Source: an uncultured Ruminiclostridium sp.
GTDB lineage: Bacteria > Bacillota > Clostridia > Oscillospirales > Ruminococcaceae
NCBI GenBank assembly: GCA_947624435.1
Contig: CANQKE010000003.1
Coordinates: 1 to 64,000, forward strand
Reading direction: 5' to 3'
DNA: 64,000 nucleotides
Part shown: positions 8,793 to 16,819 of the stretch, one piece after another
Position numbering within the stretch: position 1 is the first letter of the stretch
Layout: each line of letters begins with the position of its first letter
Notes under the pieces: model-generated
The model's input: the letters and a program-made list of their open reading frames with translations, nothing else
Database searches by the model: none
What the model was told of the DNA's origin: nothing
Made by a program: the position numbers and the translations under genes

Positions 8793-10103
8793 TTATTCTT
8801 CCTTGAGCAATTGCGTTATTTTTCTGCTCATGTCCGGATGCTGGCAGTGGAACGCCCTTTTCTCACGGTACATTATTTTTTCCGCCTTATTAAACAGCTC
8901 TTTTATATTTTCCGAGCCGTCGGACCATGCCATGCCGACAGATGCCGTGGGTATATCCTCTTTTTGCAGCCTACTGTGCAGGTCGACCGCCTTTTGCTCA
9001 AAATCGTCATGTGAGATATTTTCCGCCAGCACTACAAATTCATCTCCGCTGATACGGTAGCAGCTTTCCTCACCGAAATACCCGACGAGTATTTTGCCGA
9101 AATGGCAGATATATTCGTCCCCGCGGGTATGTCCGTAGGTGTCGTTTACATATTTAAGACCGTTAAGGTCGGCGAATATCAGTCCGGTGGGAGTGCCTTT
9201 CTCTTGTCCCAGCAGTTCGCACTTTTTGTCATAGTGATAGCGGTTATACATTCCGGTAAGCATATCGTGAGTGCAGTCCCGCTCCAGCTGCTTTTGATAA
9301 TTAAGCTCGGATATATAATTGTCGTGGATATCCCTGATATACAGCATTATTATCTGATTTTCGTCGGTATATTCCAAGCTCGGCAGCATCTCCATCATCA
9401 CCCAGCGAAATTCGTTGTCCGTTTTTCTGCGGTAGCGAAACCGTATGCAATCCCGGCTTTTCTTAAAGGTTTGCCGTAATGTATCTATATCGGTGAACCG
9501 CAGGTATTCCTCCTTGTCCTCCTCATGAACGAATCCGTACTCGGCGAAACGTCGCAGCCACTCGGAAATTTTAGGAGAGCAGCCCATTTCCTCGCTCATT
9601 TCTTCGGTATAGACCTTTATATCCTCGTGAGTGTCTTTCGTTAGGTTTATCTTTAATATCTTATGGAATATCAAAGAAAGCATGTTTAATGCGTCCTCAA
9701 GCGCGCGAGCCTCGGAATCCGCCTCTTTCCAGCTTATAAGTATCCAGGGGTTTTCTATTGAATAATCCTTTGGAGCGAGTATTTCCAACGTGACCCAGAT
9801 ATATTTACCGTTTACTATACGGCGGTAGCTATGTACCATTCTCCTGCGCTTTTGCGAGAGCTTTTCTCTCAGATACCCTATATCGGTGTGATAAATATAA
9901 CTGTCCCGGTCGTCGGGATGGACAACGCCGCTGTTTCCGATACGGCGGATATATTCTCCTATCGTCTTTGCCTGTAACAGATAATCCTCATCGGGAAAGT
10001 CGCTGACCTTTACAAAGTGATAATCTCCGGTGGCTATATTCACCTTCGCTATTTTATAATAATCGTCATAAATGACGTTTAATGCGTAATTCCTGTCCTC
10101 CAA
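8793..10103 (-). CDS. Two-PAS GGDEF protein (diguanylate cyclase, SGDEF variant)
   Basis: 436 residues. Two related PAS-like modules fill the first 265 residues: both contain a VHPDDRDSY/VHEEDKEEY-type line and an FRYRRK...W segment typical of PAS_3 folds. A GGDEF domain follows (CTHDMLTGMYNRYHYD, FADLNGLKYVNDTYGH, YRISGDEFVVL). The signature reads SGDEF, a variant still active in some characterised proteins. No membrane helices are seen. Start: TTG at 10103, because AAAGGGG lies 8 bases before it; another in-frame TTG at 10121 has no site. It is first in the operon with trxA and the second cyclase, behind a consensus promoter at 10174-10202. Confidence 0.87.
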   Translation of the reverse strand: MEDRNYALNVIYDDYYKIAKVNIATGDYHFVKVSDFPDEDYLLQAKTIGEYIRRIGNSGVVHPDDRDSYIYHTDIGYLREKLSQKRRRMVHSYRRIVNGKYIWVTLEILAPKDYSIENPWILISWKEADSEARALEDALNMLSLIFHKILKINLTKDTHEDIKVYTEEMSEEMGCSPKISEWLRRFAEYGFVHEEDKEEYLRFTDIDTLRQTFKKSRDCIRFRYRRKTDNEFRWVMMEMLPSLEYTDENQIIMLYIRDIHDNYISELNYQKQLERDCTHDMLTGMYNRYHYDKKCELLGQEKGTPTGLIFADLNGLKYVNDTYGHTRGDEYICHFGKILVGYFGEESCYRISGDEFVVLAENISHDDFEQKAVDLHSRLQKEDIPTASVGMAWSDGSENIKELFNKAEKIMYREKRAFHCQHPDMSRKITQLLKEE

Positions 10104-10173
10104 AATAACGGCCCCTTTCAAAACATGCTTGCCGGTATTTCAAAACAAAATTGCCGGTATAAAAGACATTAAT

Positions 10174-10202
10174 ATTATAGCGCTTTATTTCGCATTTGTC
10201 AA
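10174..10202 (-). promoter_or_regulatory. Sigma-A promoter for the GGDEF-trxA-GGDEF operon
   Basis: On the minus strand, TTGACA (10202-10197) is 17 bases from TATAAT (10179-10174). This is exact consensus. The predicted transcript starts near 10167, about 65 bases before the TTG start codon. Confidence 0.85.
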
Positions 10203-10242
10203 TTATACTGCGCACGGCGGCTCGGGTTACTAAGAAGCTCGG

Positions 10243-10893
10243 CTATACTGCGTCCGGCGCTTGGGTCCGACTAATAAGCTCGGCAAAATATTCGGCAATT
10301 TTCGGGTTTCTTATCAGCAGCGGACCTATTATATGCGTACCGTAAAAGCTGCCGGAAATTATCCCCTCGCCCTTGTCGTCGGGGTTGTTTCCCGTTCCCT
10401 CGCTCGCGGTGAACATAGGCGACGTTATGCCGTAAATATTGCTGCATTTATTTATAAAGCCTATAACCGGCTCTTCGGTCTTATTAAATATCGCCTTTTC
10501 GTCGGTAACGATACGCTCGTCGCTCTCGACAGAATAATAATCGAAAAATCCCAGCCCCGCAAGCTCTTTGCCGTTGCTGTCGGTTATGCTTTTGCCGAAA
10601 AGCTCAAACGCATTTCCGGTAGCGAGTATCACCGTGCCTTTATCCAGCGCGTCTTTCAGCGGCTGCTTATATACTCTTAAAAATTCCAGCGCGGTGTGAA
10701 GATTACGCTCGGTGGCGGAGCCTATATATATAAAGTCGTATTCGGAAAAGTCTAATTCCCCCGACAACGCGGTGAGCGGCATACGATCGGCAGTAACGTC
10801 GGTCTTGCTTTTAAGTGCCCGTTCCAGTGCGAGGATATTTCCGTATTCTCCGTACAGATCACAAAAATCATATAACAGATGAAGCAGTTTCAT
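10243..10893 (-). CDS. GatD-like glutamine amidotransferase subunit lacking catalytic Cys and His
   Basis: 216 residues. Partner-type gene of murT: the MurT/GatD complex amidates the D-Glu of lipid II. The fold is recognisable from LYGEYGNILALERAL, ELAGLGFFDYYS and GPLLIRNP, which line up with GatD. Where GatD has the nucleophile (CGGYQ), this protein reads ATGNAFELFG with no Cys. Where GatD has the catalytic His (GTYLHGP), it reads GTHIIGP, with Ile in the His position. The Gly-rich oxyanion region (IGGGSDRE in GatD) is IGSATERN. Glutamine hydrolysis is therefore unlikely. ATG 10893 is chosen for AAGGGG 6 bases upstream; a GTG at 10908 overlaps the murT stop. It is translationally close to murT. 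Confidence 0.82.
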   Translation of the reverse strand: MKLLHLLYDFCDLYGEYGNILALERALKSKTDVTADRMPLTALSGELDFSEYDFIYIGSATERNLHTALEFLRVYKQPLKDALDKGTVILATGNAFELFGKSITDSNGKELAGLGFFDYYSVESDERIVTDEKAIFNKTEEPVIGFINKCSNIYGITSPMFTASEGTGNNPDDKGEGIISGSFYGTHIIGPLLIRNPKIAEYFAELISRTQAPDAV

Positions 10894-10904
10894 TTCTATC
10901 CCCT

Positions 10905-12245
10905 TCACGTCGCCGAAGCTGTTGTTTTTTCGGTATTCTTCAAAAATTTATCCTTATCCGAAAAGCAGGTGACTGCATACAGCATATCATGTCCCGCATG
11001 TCCCGCCGTTTGAGTCATCTCGTCTATATCCGGTATCACCGAGATAAGCGCGGGGTCTATATCGGTGTAGGAAAACCTCACCGAAAGGTCGTCCGCGTGC
11101 TTGCCGGAAAGATATATATGCTCTATATTTTCGCTTTTCAGCAGGGAAAAATTCACGTCCCAAAGCCAGCTTGTCTCACCGGTCTGGTATCTGCGGCTCA
11201 CCGAATCGACGATTATCATCACCGCGCATTTTTCGCCGCTGTCCGCTATGTATCTTAACGCGCTGTCGTAAGACACCGAGTTTTCATGCTTTGCGATAAG
11301 GAAAACGCCCTCGCTCTCGCCTAAGGTAAAGCGCAGTATCCTGCCGTTTGTCAGCGAGTAGCTGCTGATGTTTTCGGCTATCGCGCTTTCGTTTGCTCCG
11401 GCCAATGAACAGACAGCAAAGCAGGCCAGTATATTGTATATATTATATATGCTGGAAAAGCTCAGCTTGATATCGTATTTGCCGTTTACCGTCATGATCG
11501 CATTTTTAAGGTCGGCGTTTGTAACGGTATAATCGGTATCGGCTTTCTTATGGCCGCAGGAGGTACAGCGGTAGCTGCCTATATGATTGAAATGCCTATA
11601 TTCATATTCCATCGGCGATTTGCAGCGGGGACAGTATTTGCCGTCGTCGTAAACTCCGGTGTTTTCCTTAGTGCTGAACGGCTGTTTATCCATGCCGAAC
11701 CACACGGTCTTGTCCGCCGCGGAGGAAAACATAGACACCAGCGGGTCGTCGGCGTTAAGCACTAATACGGTATCTTTCGGTATAGCGGGGAGGATAGAAG
11801 CGTATACCCACTCCGGATGGCCGTTTCTGGTGAGTTGGTCGCGCAAAAGATTTGTTATCACAAAATGAGTAGGCGAAAAATATTTGAAAATGTGCTTTGC
11901 ATATCTTTCGTCGGTCTCTAAAAGTATCACGTCGCCCTTTACCCGTCCGGTAAGAGTGCAGTTTGACAGTATCAGCGACGCCGCGCCCGCCGTCTGGTTA
12001 GAACCCTCTCGGTTATATATCACCTTTTTGCCGAGTGAGGACAGCACATGAGCGGCCATCTCCACCGTGGAGGTCTTGCCGTTGCTTCCCGTTACGGCGA
12101 TAACGGCGGGAGGATATTTCACCTTTGCCAGTACATTTGGGTATATCTTCAAAGCGGCAAGTCCCGGCAGGCTGCTGCCTCTTCCGAACATCGTGCCGAT
12201 AAAGCGCAGCAGTCTGCACAGCAGCACCGCAAAAAACATTCTCAT
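10905..12245 (-). CDS. murT: Mur ligase-like lipid II isoglutaminyl synthase subunit MurT
   Basis: ATP-dependent Mur-ligase-family subunit that activates the D-Glu carboxylate of lipid II for amidation. Visible: P-loop VTGSNGKTST at about residue 53; TNLLRDQLTRNGHPEW; NADDPLV; a four-Cys zinc ribbon (CPRCKSP...CTSCGHKK) that marks MurT within the family; and SWLWDVNF near the C-terminus, the region carrying the Asp that completes the GatD catalytic triad. The length, 446 residues, is normal. It precedes the gatD-like gene directly. Its own residues look intact, unlike those of its partner. The upstream site is weak, so the exact Met (12245 or 12239) is uncertain. Confidence 0.92.
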   Translation of the reverse strand: MRMFFAVLLCRLLRFIGTMFGRGSSLPGLAALKIYPNVLAKVKYPPAVIAVTGSNGKTSTVEMAAHVLSSLGKKVIYNREGSNQTAGAASLILSNCTLTGRVKGDVILLETDERYAKHIFKYFSPTHFVITNLLRDQLTRNGHPEWVYASILPAIPKDTVLVLNADDPLVSMFSSAADKTVWFGMDKQPFSTKENTGVYDDGKYCPRCKSPMEYEYRHFNHIGSYRCTSCGHKKADTDYTVTNADLKNAIMTVNGKYDIKLSFSSIYNIYNILACFAVCSLAGANESAIAENISSYSLTNGRILRFTLGESEGVFLIAKHENSVSYDSALRYIADSGEKCAVMIIVDSVSRRYQTGETSWLWDVNFSLLKSENIEHIYLSGKHADDLSVRFSYTDIDPALISVIPDIDEMTQTAGHAGHDMLYAVTCFSDKDKFLKNTEKTTASAT

Positions 12246-12283
12246 CTTTGTATCTCTTCATCTCCCGATTAAAATACAATAAT

Positions 12284-12312
12284 ATTTTACCATAGAACAA
12301 GCCGCAAGTCAA
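12284..12312 (-). promoter_or_regulatory. Promoter for murT-gatD
   Basis: On the minus strand, TTGACT (12312-12307) is 17 bases from TAAAAT (12289-12284), about 40 bases before the murT start. Confidence 0.7.
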
Positions 12313-12400
12313 GATTTCGCATAAGGATAATAGCAAAATACGCCGCTTCTACAGCATAATATACAAAATTTATATGTAAAATTTATCTATTTTTCCGCCC

Positions 12401-12429
12401 TTGAAATGGCGTGCCAATACTGATATAAT
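12401..12429 (+). promoter_or_regulatory. Promoter for GH9 gene
   Basis: TTGAAA (12401-12406), 17 bases, TATAAT (12424-12429). The GGAAAGGA site and the ATG of the GH9 gene follow within 40 bases. Confidence 0.8.
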
Positions 12430-12467
12430 TTAGTTGCAGCAATCAATACGACCGGAAAGGACAAAAT

Positions 12468-14120
12468 ATGGATTCTTTATATTTTACTAACAGCGAACCG
12501 CCGACGACAAGAACATTTTCCCGCGTGATATTCCTTAATCAGGAGGGATTCGCGCCGAACGGGAGAAAACGCGCGGTGATAAAAGTCCCGTGTGAAAAAT
12601 TCGATATAGAAAACGAATACGGCACGGTGGTATATTCCGGCGAAACGGTGCATTTCGGCTATGACGAATGCTCCGGCGATGACGTTTATATCGCGGATTT
12701 TTCCGATTTTCACAGCGAGGGCGTATATACGTTAGTCACCGACAACGGGGAGCGGTCGCTTAGCTTTACGGTGGGCAGCGGCGTTTACCGTCCGGTCTTG
12801 GATAAGCTGGTAAAGGCGTTTTACTATCTTCGCTGCGGCAGCGAGCTTCCCGAGCAGTACGCCGGAAAATTCGCCCGTCCGACCTGCCATACCGAAAAGG
12901 CGGTGGAGTACGGCGGAGACGGTACGCTTTTTGAAGTGTCCGGCGGCTGGCATGACGCGGGCGATTACGGCAGATATACAACTACCGGAGCGTGTGCTGC
13001 GGCGCATTTGATGTACGCGTATAAATTATTTCCCGATGTGTTTGATAAACAACAGCTCGGCATCCCGTCTCAGGGAGTGCCGGACGTATTAGCGGAGGCA
13101 AAGTACGAGCTTGACTGGCTGCTGAAAATGCAGCGTCCGGACGGCTCGGTATGGCATAAGCTGACGACGATGAGGCACGCGCCGTTTGTAATGCCGCACG
13201 AGGATAAGGAGCGGCTGTATCTGTTCCCGCCCTCGTCTATGGCGGCGGCTGATCTTGCGGCGGTCTGCGCTTTAGGCGCTATGGTGTTTTCCGAAAAGGA
13301 CCCGCGTTATTCCGAAAAGCTCAAAGCCGCGGCGGAACTGTCGTGGAAGTGGCTGGAGGAAAATCCGGAGTTTATAGGCTTTAGCAATCCGGAGGGCTGC
13401 AACACCGGAAATTATTCCGAGCGCACCGACGTCGACAACCGTTTCTGGGCGGCGGCGCAGCTTTACGCTTTGACCGGAGAAGAAAAGTATCACACAGCGG
13501 TGGACGACGCCATGATAGGTTTTTCCATGTCCGATATCGGCTGGAACTCGGTAGGGGGACTCGGCTCGCTCGCGCTGCTTACAAGCGGAAGAGAGCTTTC
13601 CGACAGGTTAAGAGCGAGGATAAAAAGAGATTTCAATTCCAAGGCGGAGGAGCTTAAGGGCTTGTGCCTTACCAGCGGATACGGCGCAGCTATGGGAAGC
13701 TGGCACTATATCTGGGGCAGCAGCATGAATCTGTTAAAACACGCTATGATATTCATCATAACCGATATAATAAACGAGAAACCCGCGTACAGCGACTGTA
13801 TAGCGGCGCAGCTTGATTATCTGCTGGGCTGCAACGCCACCGGATTCAGTTTTATCAGCGGCTGCGGGGAATTTTCAATAAATTCTCCCCACCTGCGCCC
13901 CACGTTCGCCGACGGGATAGACGAGTGCATACCCGGCTACGTCAGCGGCGGACCGAACGCCAATCCGTCGGACTACGACGCGGCGAAGCTGATACCGCAG
14001 GGTACTCCGCCGATGAAATGCTTTGCCGACTGCGTAAGCTGCTATTCGCTCAACGAGGTCGCTATATACTGGAACTCTCCGGCGGTGTTTTTGCTTGCGT
14101 ATATGGCGGACAGGTCGTAA
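12468..14120 (+). CDS. Glycoside hydrolase family 9, cytoplasmic (cellodextrinase/endoglucanase)
   Basis: 550 residues. Hydrolyses beta-1,4-glucans by inversion. An N-terminal Ig-like CelD-N domain covers about residues 18-105 (IFLNQEGFAP...ADFSDFHSEGVYTL), followed by the (alpha/alpha)6 catalytic domain. Catalytic parts are visible: GGWHDAGDYGRY with Asp163 and Asp166, the His region SPHLRPTFADG, and the general acid Glu530 in SLNEVAIYWNSPA. There is no signal peptide, carbohydrate-binding module or dockerin, so it should act inside the cell on imported cello-oligosaccharides; that substrate is inferred. It has its own promoter and stands alone, with another promoter directly downstream. Confidence 0.92.
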   Translation: MDSLYFTNSEPPTTRTFSRVIFLNQEGFAPNGRKRAVIKVPCEKFDIENEYGTVVYSGETVHFGYDECSGDDVYIADFSDFHSEGVYTLVTDNGERSLSFTVGSGVYRPVLDKLVKAFYYLRCGSELPEQYAGKFARPTCHTEKAVEYGGDGTLFEVSGGWHDAGDYGRYTTTGACAAAHLMYAYKLFPDVFDKQQLGIPSQGVPDVLAEAKYELDWLLKMQRPDGSVWHKLTTMRHAPFVMPHEDKERLYLFPPSSMAAADLAAVCALGAMVFSEKDPRYSEKLKAAAELSWKWLEENPEFIGFSNPEGCNTGNYSERTDVDNRFWAAAQLYALTGEEKYHTAVDDAMIGFSMSDIGWNSVGGLGSLALLTSGRELSDRLRARIKRDFNSKAEELKGLCLTSGYGAAMGSWHYIWGSSMNLLKHAMIFIITDIINEKPAYSDCIAAQLDYLLGCNATGFSFISGCGEFSINSPHLRPTFADGIDECIPGYVSGGPNANPSDYDAAKLIPQGTPPMKCFADCVSCYSLNEVAIYWNSPAVFLLAYMADRS

Positions 14121-14122
14121 AG

Positions 14123-14151
14123 TTGACATATTCGCCGCGGTATGGTAAAAT
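14123..14151 (+). promoter_or_regulatory. Promoter for dCMP deaminase gene
   Basis: TTGACA (14123-14128), 17 bases, TAAAAT (14146-14151), beginning three bases after the GH9 stop. Confidence 0.8.
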
Positions 14152-14188
14152 CATATTATAGAAAAGCCGACAAATACAGGAGGTCAAT

Positions 14189-14680
14189 ATGGAAAGACGG
14201 GATAAGACAAACTATTACCTTGATATAGCGCAGACGGTCAGCGGGCGCGGGACCTGCCTTCGCCGCAATTTCGGCGCGATAATCGTCAAGAACGACCAGA
14301 TAATCTCCACCGGATACAACGGCGCGCCGAGAGCGCTGAAAAACTGCTGCGACCTCGGCGTATGCACCCGTGAAAAGCTGAATATCCCCAAGGGTCAGCG
14401 GTACGAGCTTTGCCGTTCCGTCCATGCGGAGGCAAACTGCATCATCTCCGCCTCCCGCACCGATATGATAGGTTCAACTATCTATCTTGCCTGCCGCGAC
14501 GCGGTGACCGGCAAGCTGTGCGGCGACGTCGAGCCTTGCTCGATGTGCAAGCGGCTTATCATCAACGCCGGTATTGAAAAGGTCGTTATCCGCACCGGCG
14601 AGGAGGATTTCCGCGTTATCGAGGTGAACAGCTGGATAGAAAACGACGACAGTCTTACCGGCACCGACGGGTATAAATAA
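14189..14680 (+). CDS. Deoxycytidylate (dCMP) deaminase family protein
   Basis: 163-residue zinc deaminase, most likely converting dCMP to dUMP for dTMP synthesis. The zinc and catalytic motif is VHAEAN (His79, Glu81) with EPCSMC (Cys117, Cys120). The RNFGAIIVKNDQIISTGYNGAP segment is typical of the dCMP deaminase/ComEB group, as is the extra Cys-containing insert (CCDLGVCTREKLNIPKGQ). AGGAGG precedes the ATG. ComEB-type genes often lie near competence loci; here the pilus loci are more than 9 kb away. It is probably cotranscribed with the metallophosphoesterase 20 bases downstream. Confidence 0.9.
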   Translation: MERRDKTNYYLDIAQTVSGRGTCLRRNFGAIIVKNDQIISTGYNGAPRALKNCCDLGVCTREKLNIPKGQRYELCRSVHAEANCIISASRTDMIGSTIYLACRDAVTGKLCGDVEPCSMCKRLIINAGIEKVVIRTGEEDFRVIEVNSWIENDDSLTGTDGYK

Positions 14681-14700
14681 TACATATTCAGGTAGATATA

Positions 14701-15624
14701 ATGAGCGTAAAAAGATCTAACGTTAAAAGGGCGGCGGCAATATGCGCGTTTGCCGCGGGCTGCGTATTAACGGCGGCAGCGCTGGATACGCGGCTTACCG
14801 TACAGAAATACACGGTCGCTTCTCCTAAGATAAAGAGCAATATAAATATCGCGTTTATTTCCGACCTGCACAATTCTCCGTTTGGGAAAGAGCAGTGCGA
14901 GCTTATCGACGCGGTGAAAAGCCTTAAACCGAATATAGTGATATTCGGCGGCGACCTTGCGGATAAAACGCAGGATATTCAGCCGGAAAATTCCTTTACA
15001 CTGGTAAAAGAACTGGTGAAAAGCTATCCCTGTTATTACACGATAGGCAATCACGAGAGCAACCGCGGCGACAGCGCCCGTATCAAGCATACCATGAGCG
15101 AGCTGGGCGTTACCGTGCTGGAGGGTAACACCGCCGACATCGAGATAAACGGCACCCCGCTGGAAATAGCCGGAATATACGACGCGCATACCTCGGATTA
15201 TGACGAGCAGCGCGGCTTTGTCAATCAGCTTGCCGAGGTGACTGACACCGACAGTGAAAACTACCGCATACTTATCGCGCATTTTCCCGAGCAGATAGAG
15301 GAATACCTCAGCGGCGGGTTTGATATGGTGTTATCCGGACACGCGCACGGCGGACAGTGGAGGATACCGGGACTTATAAACGGGGTGTTCGCCCCGGGGC
15401 AGGGGCTTTTCCCGAAATATGCGGGCGGGCTTTATATGCACGGCGATACCGCGCATATCGTAAGCAGAGGCTTATGGAAGCCGTCAAGTCCTATCGCCGT
15501 TCCGAGAATTTTTATCCGTCCCGAGCTGGTTAAGATAGAATTGATACCGGATAGGCATGCGGGAATCGAACCCGAGCCGCCCCACGACGATGCCTTTGGG
15601 CGCTTTTCGTCCCTTTCGGCTTGA
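14701..15624 (+). CDS. Membrane-anchored metallophosphoesterase (YkuE-like)
   Basis: 307 residues. An N-terminal hydrophobic helix (about residues 11-28) anchors an outward-facing calcineurin-type phosphoesterase. Metal-binding motifs are in order: FISDLHN, GGDLAD, GNHES, AHFPEQ and SGHAHGGQW. The family includes enzymes acting on lipid or nucleotide phosphates; the substrate is unknown. The domain normally ends near RPELVKIELIPD. The last 24 or so residues (RHAGIEPEPPHDD...) are encoded by the inverted-repeat element that begins at 15552, so the natural C-terminus appears to have been replaced. No strong site precedes the ATG, but AGGTAG lies close. Confidence 0.87.
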   Translation: MSVKRSNVKRAAAICAFAAGCVLTAAALDTRLTVQKYTVASPKIKSNINIAFISDLHNSPFGKEQCELIDAVKSLKPNIVIFGGDLADKTQDIQPENSFTLVKELVKSYPCYYTIGNHESNRGDSARIKHTMSELGVTVLEGNTADIEINGTPLEIAGIYDAHTSDYDEQRGFVNQLAEVTDTDSENYRILIAHFPEQIEEYLSGGFDMVLSGHAHGGQWRIPGLINGVFAPGQGLFPKYAGGLYMHGDTAHIVSRGLWKPSSPIAVPRIFIRPELVKIELIPDRHAGIEPEPPHDDAFGRFSSLSA

Positions 15625-15830
15625 CAGGCGCCAGCCTGCCTACGTCGCAAGAAACAAAAATCACCTCAAATTCATTCGCCGTGGGGTGCAAAGCAGTTTT
15701 TACGGAGCAGATTTTCGTCAAGACAAGGAAACCGAACGAAGGCATACTTGCGTATGTCGAGCGAGGTTGACGCAGTATTGGCGGAAAGATGCCCGTAAAA
15801 ACCGACTTGGGTTCGATTCCCGCATGCCTA
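15552..15830. repeat. Short element with perfect 22-bp terminal inverted repeats (MITE-like)
   Basis: Bases 15552-15573 (starting TAGGCATGCGGGAATC) are the exact reverse complement of 15809-15830, enclosing 235 bases. A second, imperfect inverted pair lies inside: GTTTTTACGG near 15692 against CCGTAAAAAC near 15795. No transposase or convincing gene is inside. The left end supplies the last codons of the metallophosphoesterase. The repeat resembles the T-arm of a tRNA (GGTTCGATTCC), but no cloverleaf can be built. No clear target-site duplication is seen. I recall similar intergenic sequences in related gut Firmicutes, but cannot check. Confidence 0.65.
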
Positions 15831-15841
15831 AATAATATTAT

Positions 15842-15880
15842 ATATCCCCGATCGCAAGGTCGGGGATATTTGAAATTTTA
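15842..15880 (+). terminator. Hairpin after the inverted-repeat element
   Basis: ATATCCCCGA (15842-15851) pairs perfectly with 15860-15869 around an 8-nt loop. The T-rich tract after it is broken by A residues, so it may be a weak terminator for the metallophosphoesterase transcript. Confidence 0.6.
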
Positions 15881-15930
15881 CTGTATTTTACAGCTCTTTG
15901 AAGTTTTTTCTTAAATTTTTGTAAAATCAC

Positions 15931-15959
15931 TTGACAAAACCGATTTGATATGTTAAAAT
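15931..15959 (+). promoter_or_regulatory. Promoter for tRNA-Thr/tRNA-Tyr
   Basis: TTGACA (15931-15936), 17 bases, TAAAAT (15954-15959), about 30 bases before the first tRNA. Confidence 0.85.
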
Positions 15960-15989
15960 ATATAAGCCGCTGAATGTGACGGGACTGTT

Positions 15990-16065
15990 GCTGGTGTAGC
16001 TCAGTTGGTAGAGCAGCTGATTTGTAATCAGCAGGTCGGGGGTTCGAGTCCGTCCACCAGCTCCA
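15990..16065 (+). tRNA. tRNA-Thr(TGT)
   Basis: A 76-nt cloverleaf including encoded CCA. The acceptor GCTGGTG pairs with CACCAGC. The anticodon stem GCTGA/TCAGC holds loop TTTGTAA with anticodon TGT at 16023-16025. The T-arm contains GGTTCGAGTCC. Confidence 0.96.
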
Positions 16066-16078
16066 ACAAACAATATAT

Positions 16079-16163
16079 GGGAGCGTTCCCGAGTGGCCAA
16101 AGGGGGCAGACTGTAAATCTGTTGCGTTTCGCTTCGGTGGTCCGAATCCACCCGCTCCCACCA
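16079..16163 (+). tRNA. tRNA-Tyr(GTA)
   Basis: An 85-nt class II tRNA with a long variable arm and encoded CCA. The acceptor GGGAGCG pairs with CGCTCCC. The anticodon loop CTGTAAA gives GTA at 16113-16115. It lies 13 bases after tRNA-Thr and shares its promoter. Confidence 0.96.
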
Positions 16164-16200
16164 AAAACCGGCAAACCGTCAAAGGTATGCCGGTTTTTTC
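16163..16200 (+). terminator. Terminator of the tRNA operon
   Basis: AAAAACCGGCA (16163-16173) pairs with 16188-16198, with a small inner ACC/GGT pair, and is followed by TTTTTT. Confidence 0.85.
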
Positions 16201-16239
16201 TTTATACGATAAGCCGTAACTAAGGAAGGGAGCATGATA

Positions 16240-16800
16240 ATGGCGAATTTCACCAAAAAGGCGATACAGGGCTCTTTTTTGAAATTGTTAGAGGAGCGCC
16301 CGCTGTCCCAGATAACGGTAAAGGACATAGTTTCCGACTGCGGGGTGAACCGCAACACCTTTTACTATTACTTTGACGATATACCTAAGCTTATCGAGGA
16401 CATCGTCGAGGAGGACGCGGCGAACCTGATAAGCGATTACCCGACCGTTGAAAGGCTGGAGGATTGTCTGGAGGCGATCATAGAGACCGCACTTGCAAAA
16501 AAGCGCGCCGTGCTGCATATCTATCATTCCACTAACCGCGATATATACGAATTTTACCTATGGAAAGTGTGCGACCACGTTATAAACGCATACACCGACA
16601 CGATACTTAAAGGTCACAGCATATCAAACAGCGACCTTGATATAATAAAGAAGTATCTTTCAAGCCTCGCTTTCGGACTGGTGTCCCGCTGGCTAGGGGA
16701 AAACATGACGGACGATATCCGCGCCTCGTTCTCCCGCCTTATGGAGATAAGAAAAGGTACTTTGGAGGAAATGATAGCCCGCTGCGAGCAGACGAAGTGA
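16240..16800 (+). CDS. TetR/AcrR-family transcriptional regulator
   Basis: 186 residues. An N-terminal TetR helix-turn-helix is clear (ITVKDIVSDCGVNRNTFYYYF, about residues 25-45) and is followed by an all-helical ligand-binding domain with no recognisable specificity. This N-terminus resembles the DhaS/YbiH-like subgroup, in which the tyrosine-rich YYYF follows the HTH. ATG 16240 is chosen because GGAAGGGAG ends 7 bases upstream; an ATG at 16234 is too close to it. The bile salt hydrolase gene starts 19 bases downstream, so they may be cotranscribed. The MMPL transporter further on is another possible target. Confidence 0.88.
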   Translation: MANFTKKAIQGSFLKLLEERPLSQITVKDIVSDCGVNRNTFYYYFDDIPKLIEDIVEEDAANLISDYPTVERLEDCLEAIIETALAKKRAVLHIYHSTNRDIYEFYLWKVCDHVINAYTDTILKGHSISNSDLDIIKKYLSSLAFGLVSRWLGENMTDDIRASFSRLMEIRKGTLEEMIARCEQTK

Positions 16801-16819
16801 TTCGATAAGGAGGAAGTAT

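Noticed and set aside
15552..15573. Reverse-strand tRNA, suggested by the T-arm-like string
   Set aside because: No D-arm, anticodon arm or acceptor partner can be placed in the flanking bases; the string is the arm of a long inverted repeat.
15530..15745. Small minus-strand protein across the inverted-repeat element
   Set aside because: It has no ribosome site and overlaps the metallophosphoesterase end and the repeat; it looks like an accidental frame.
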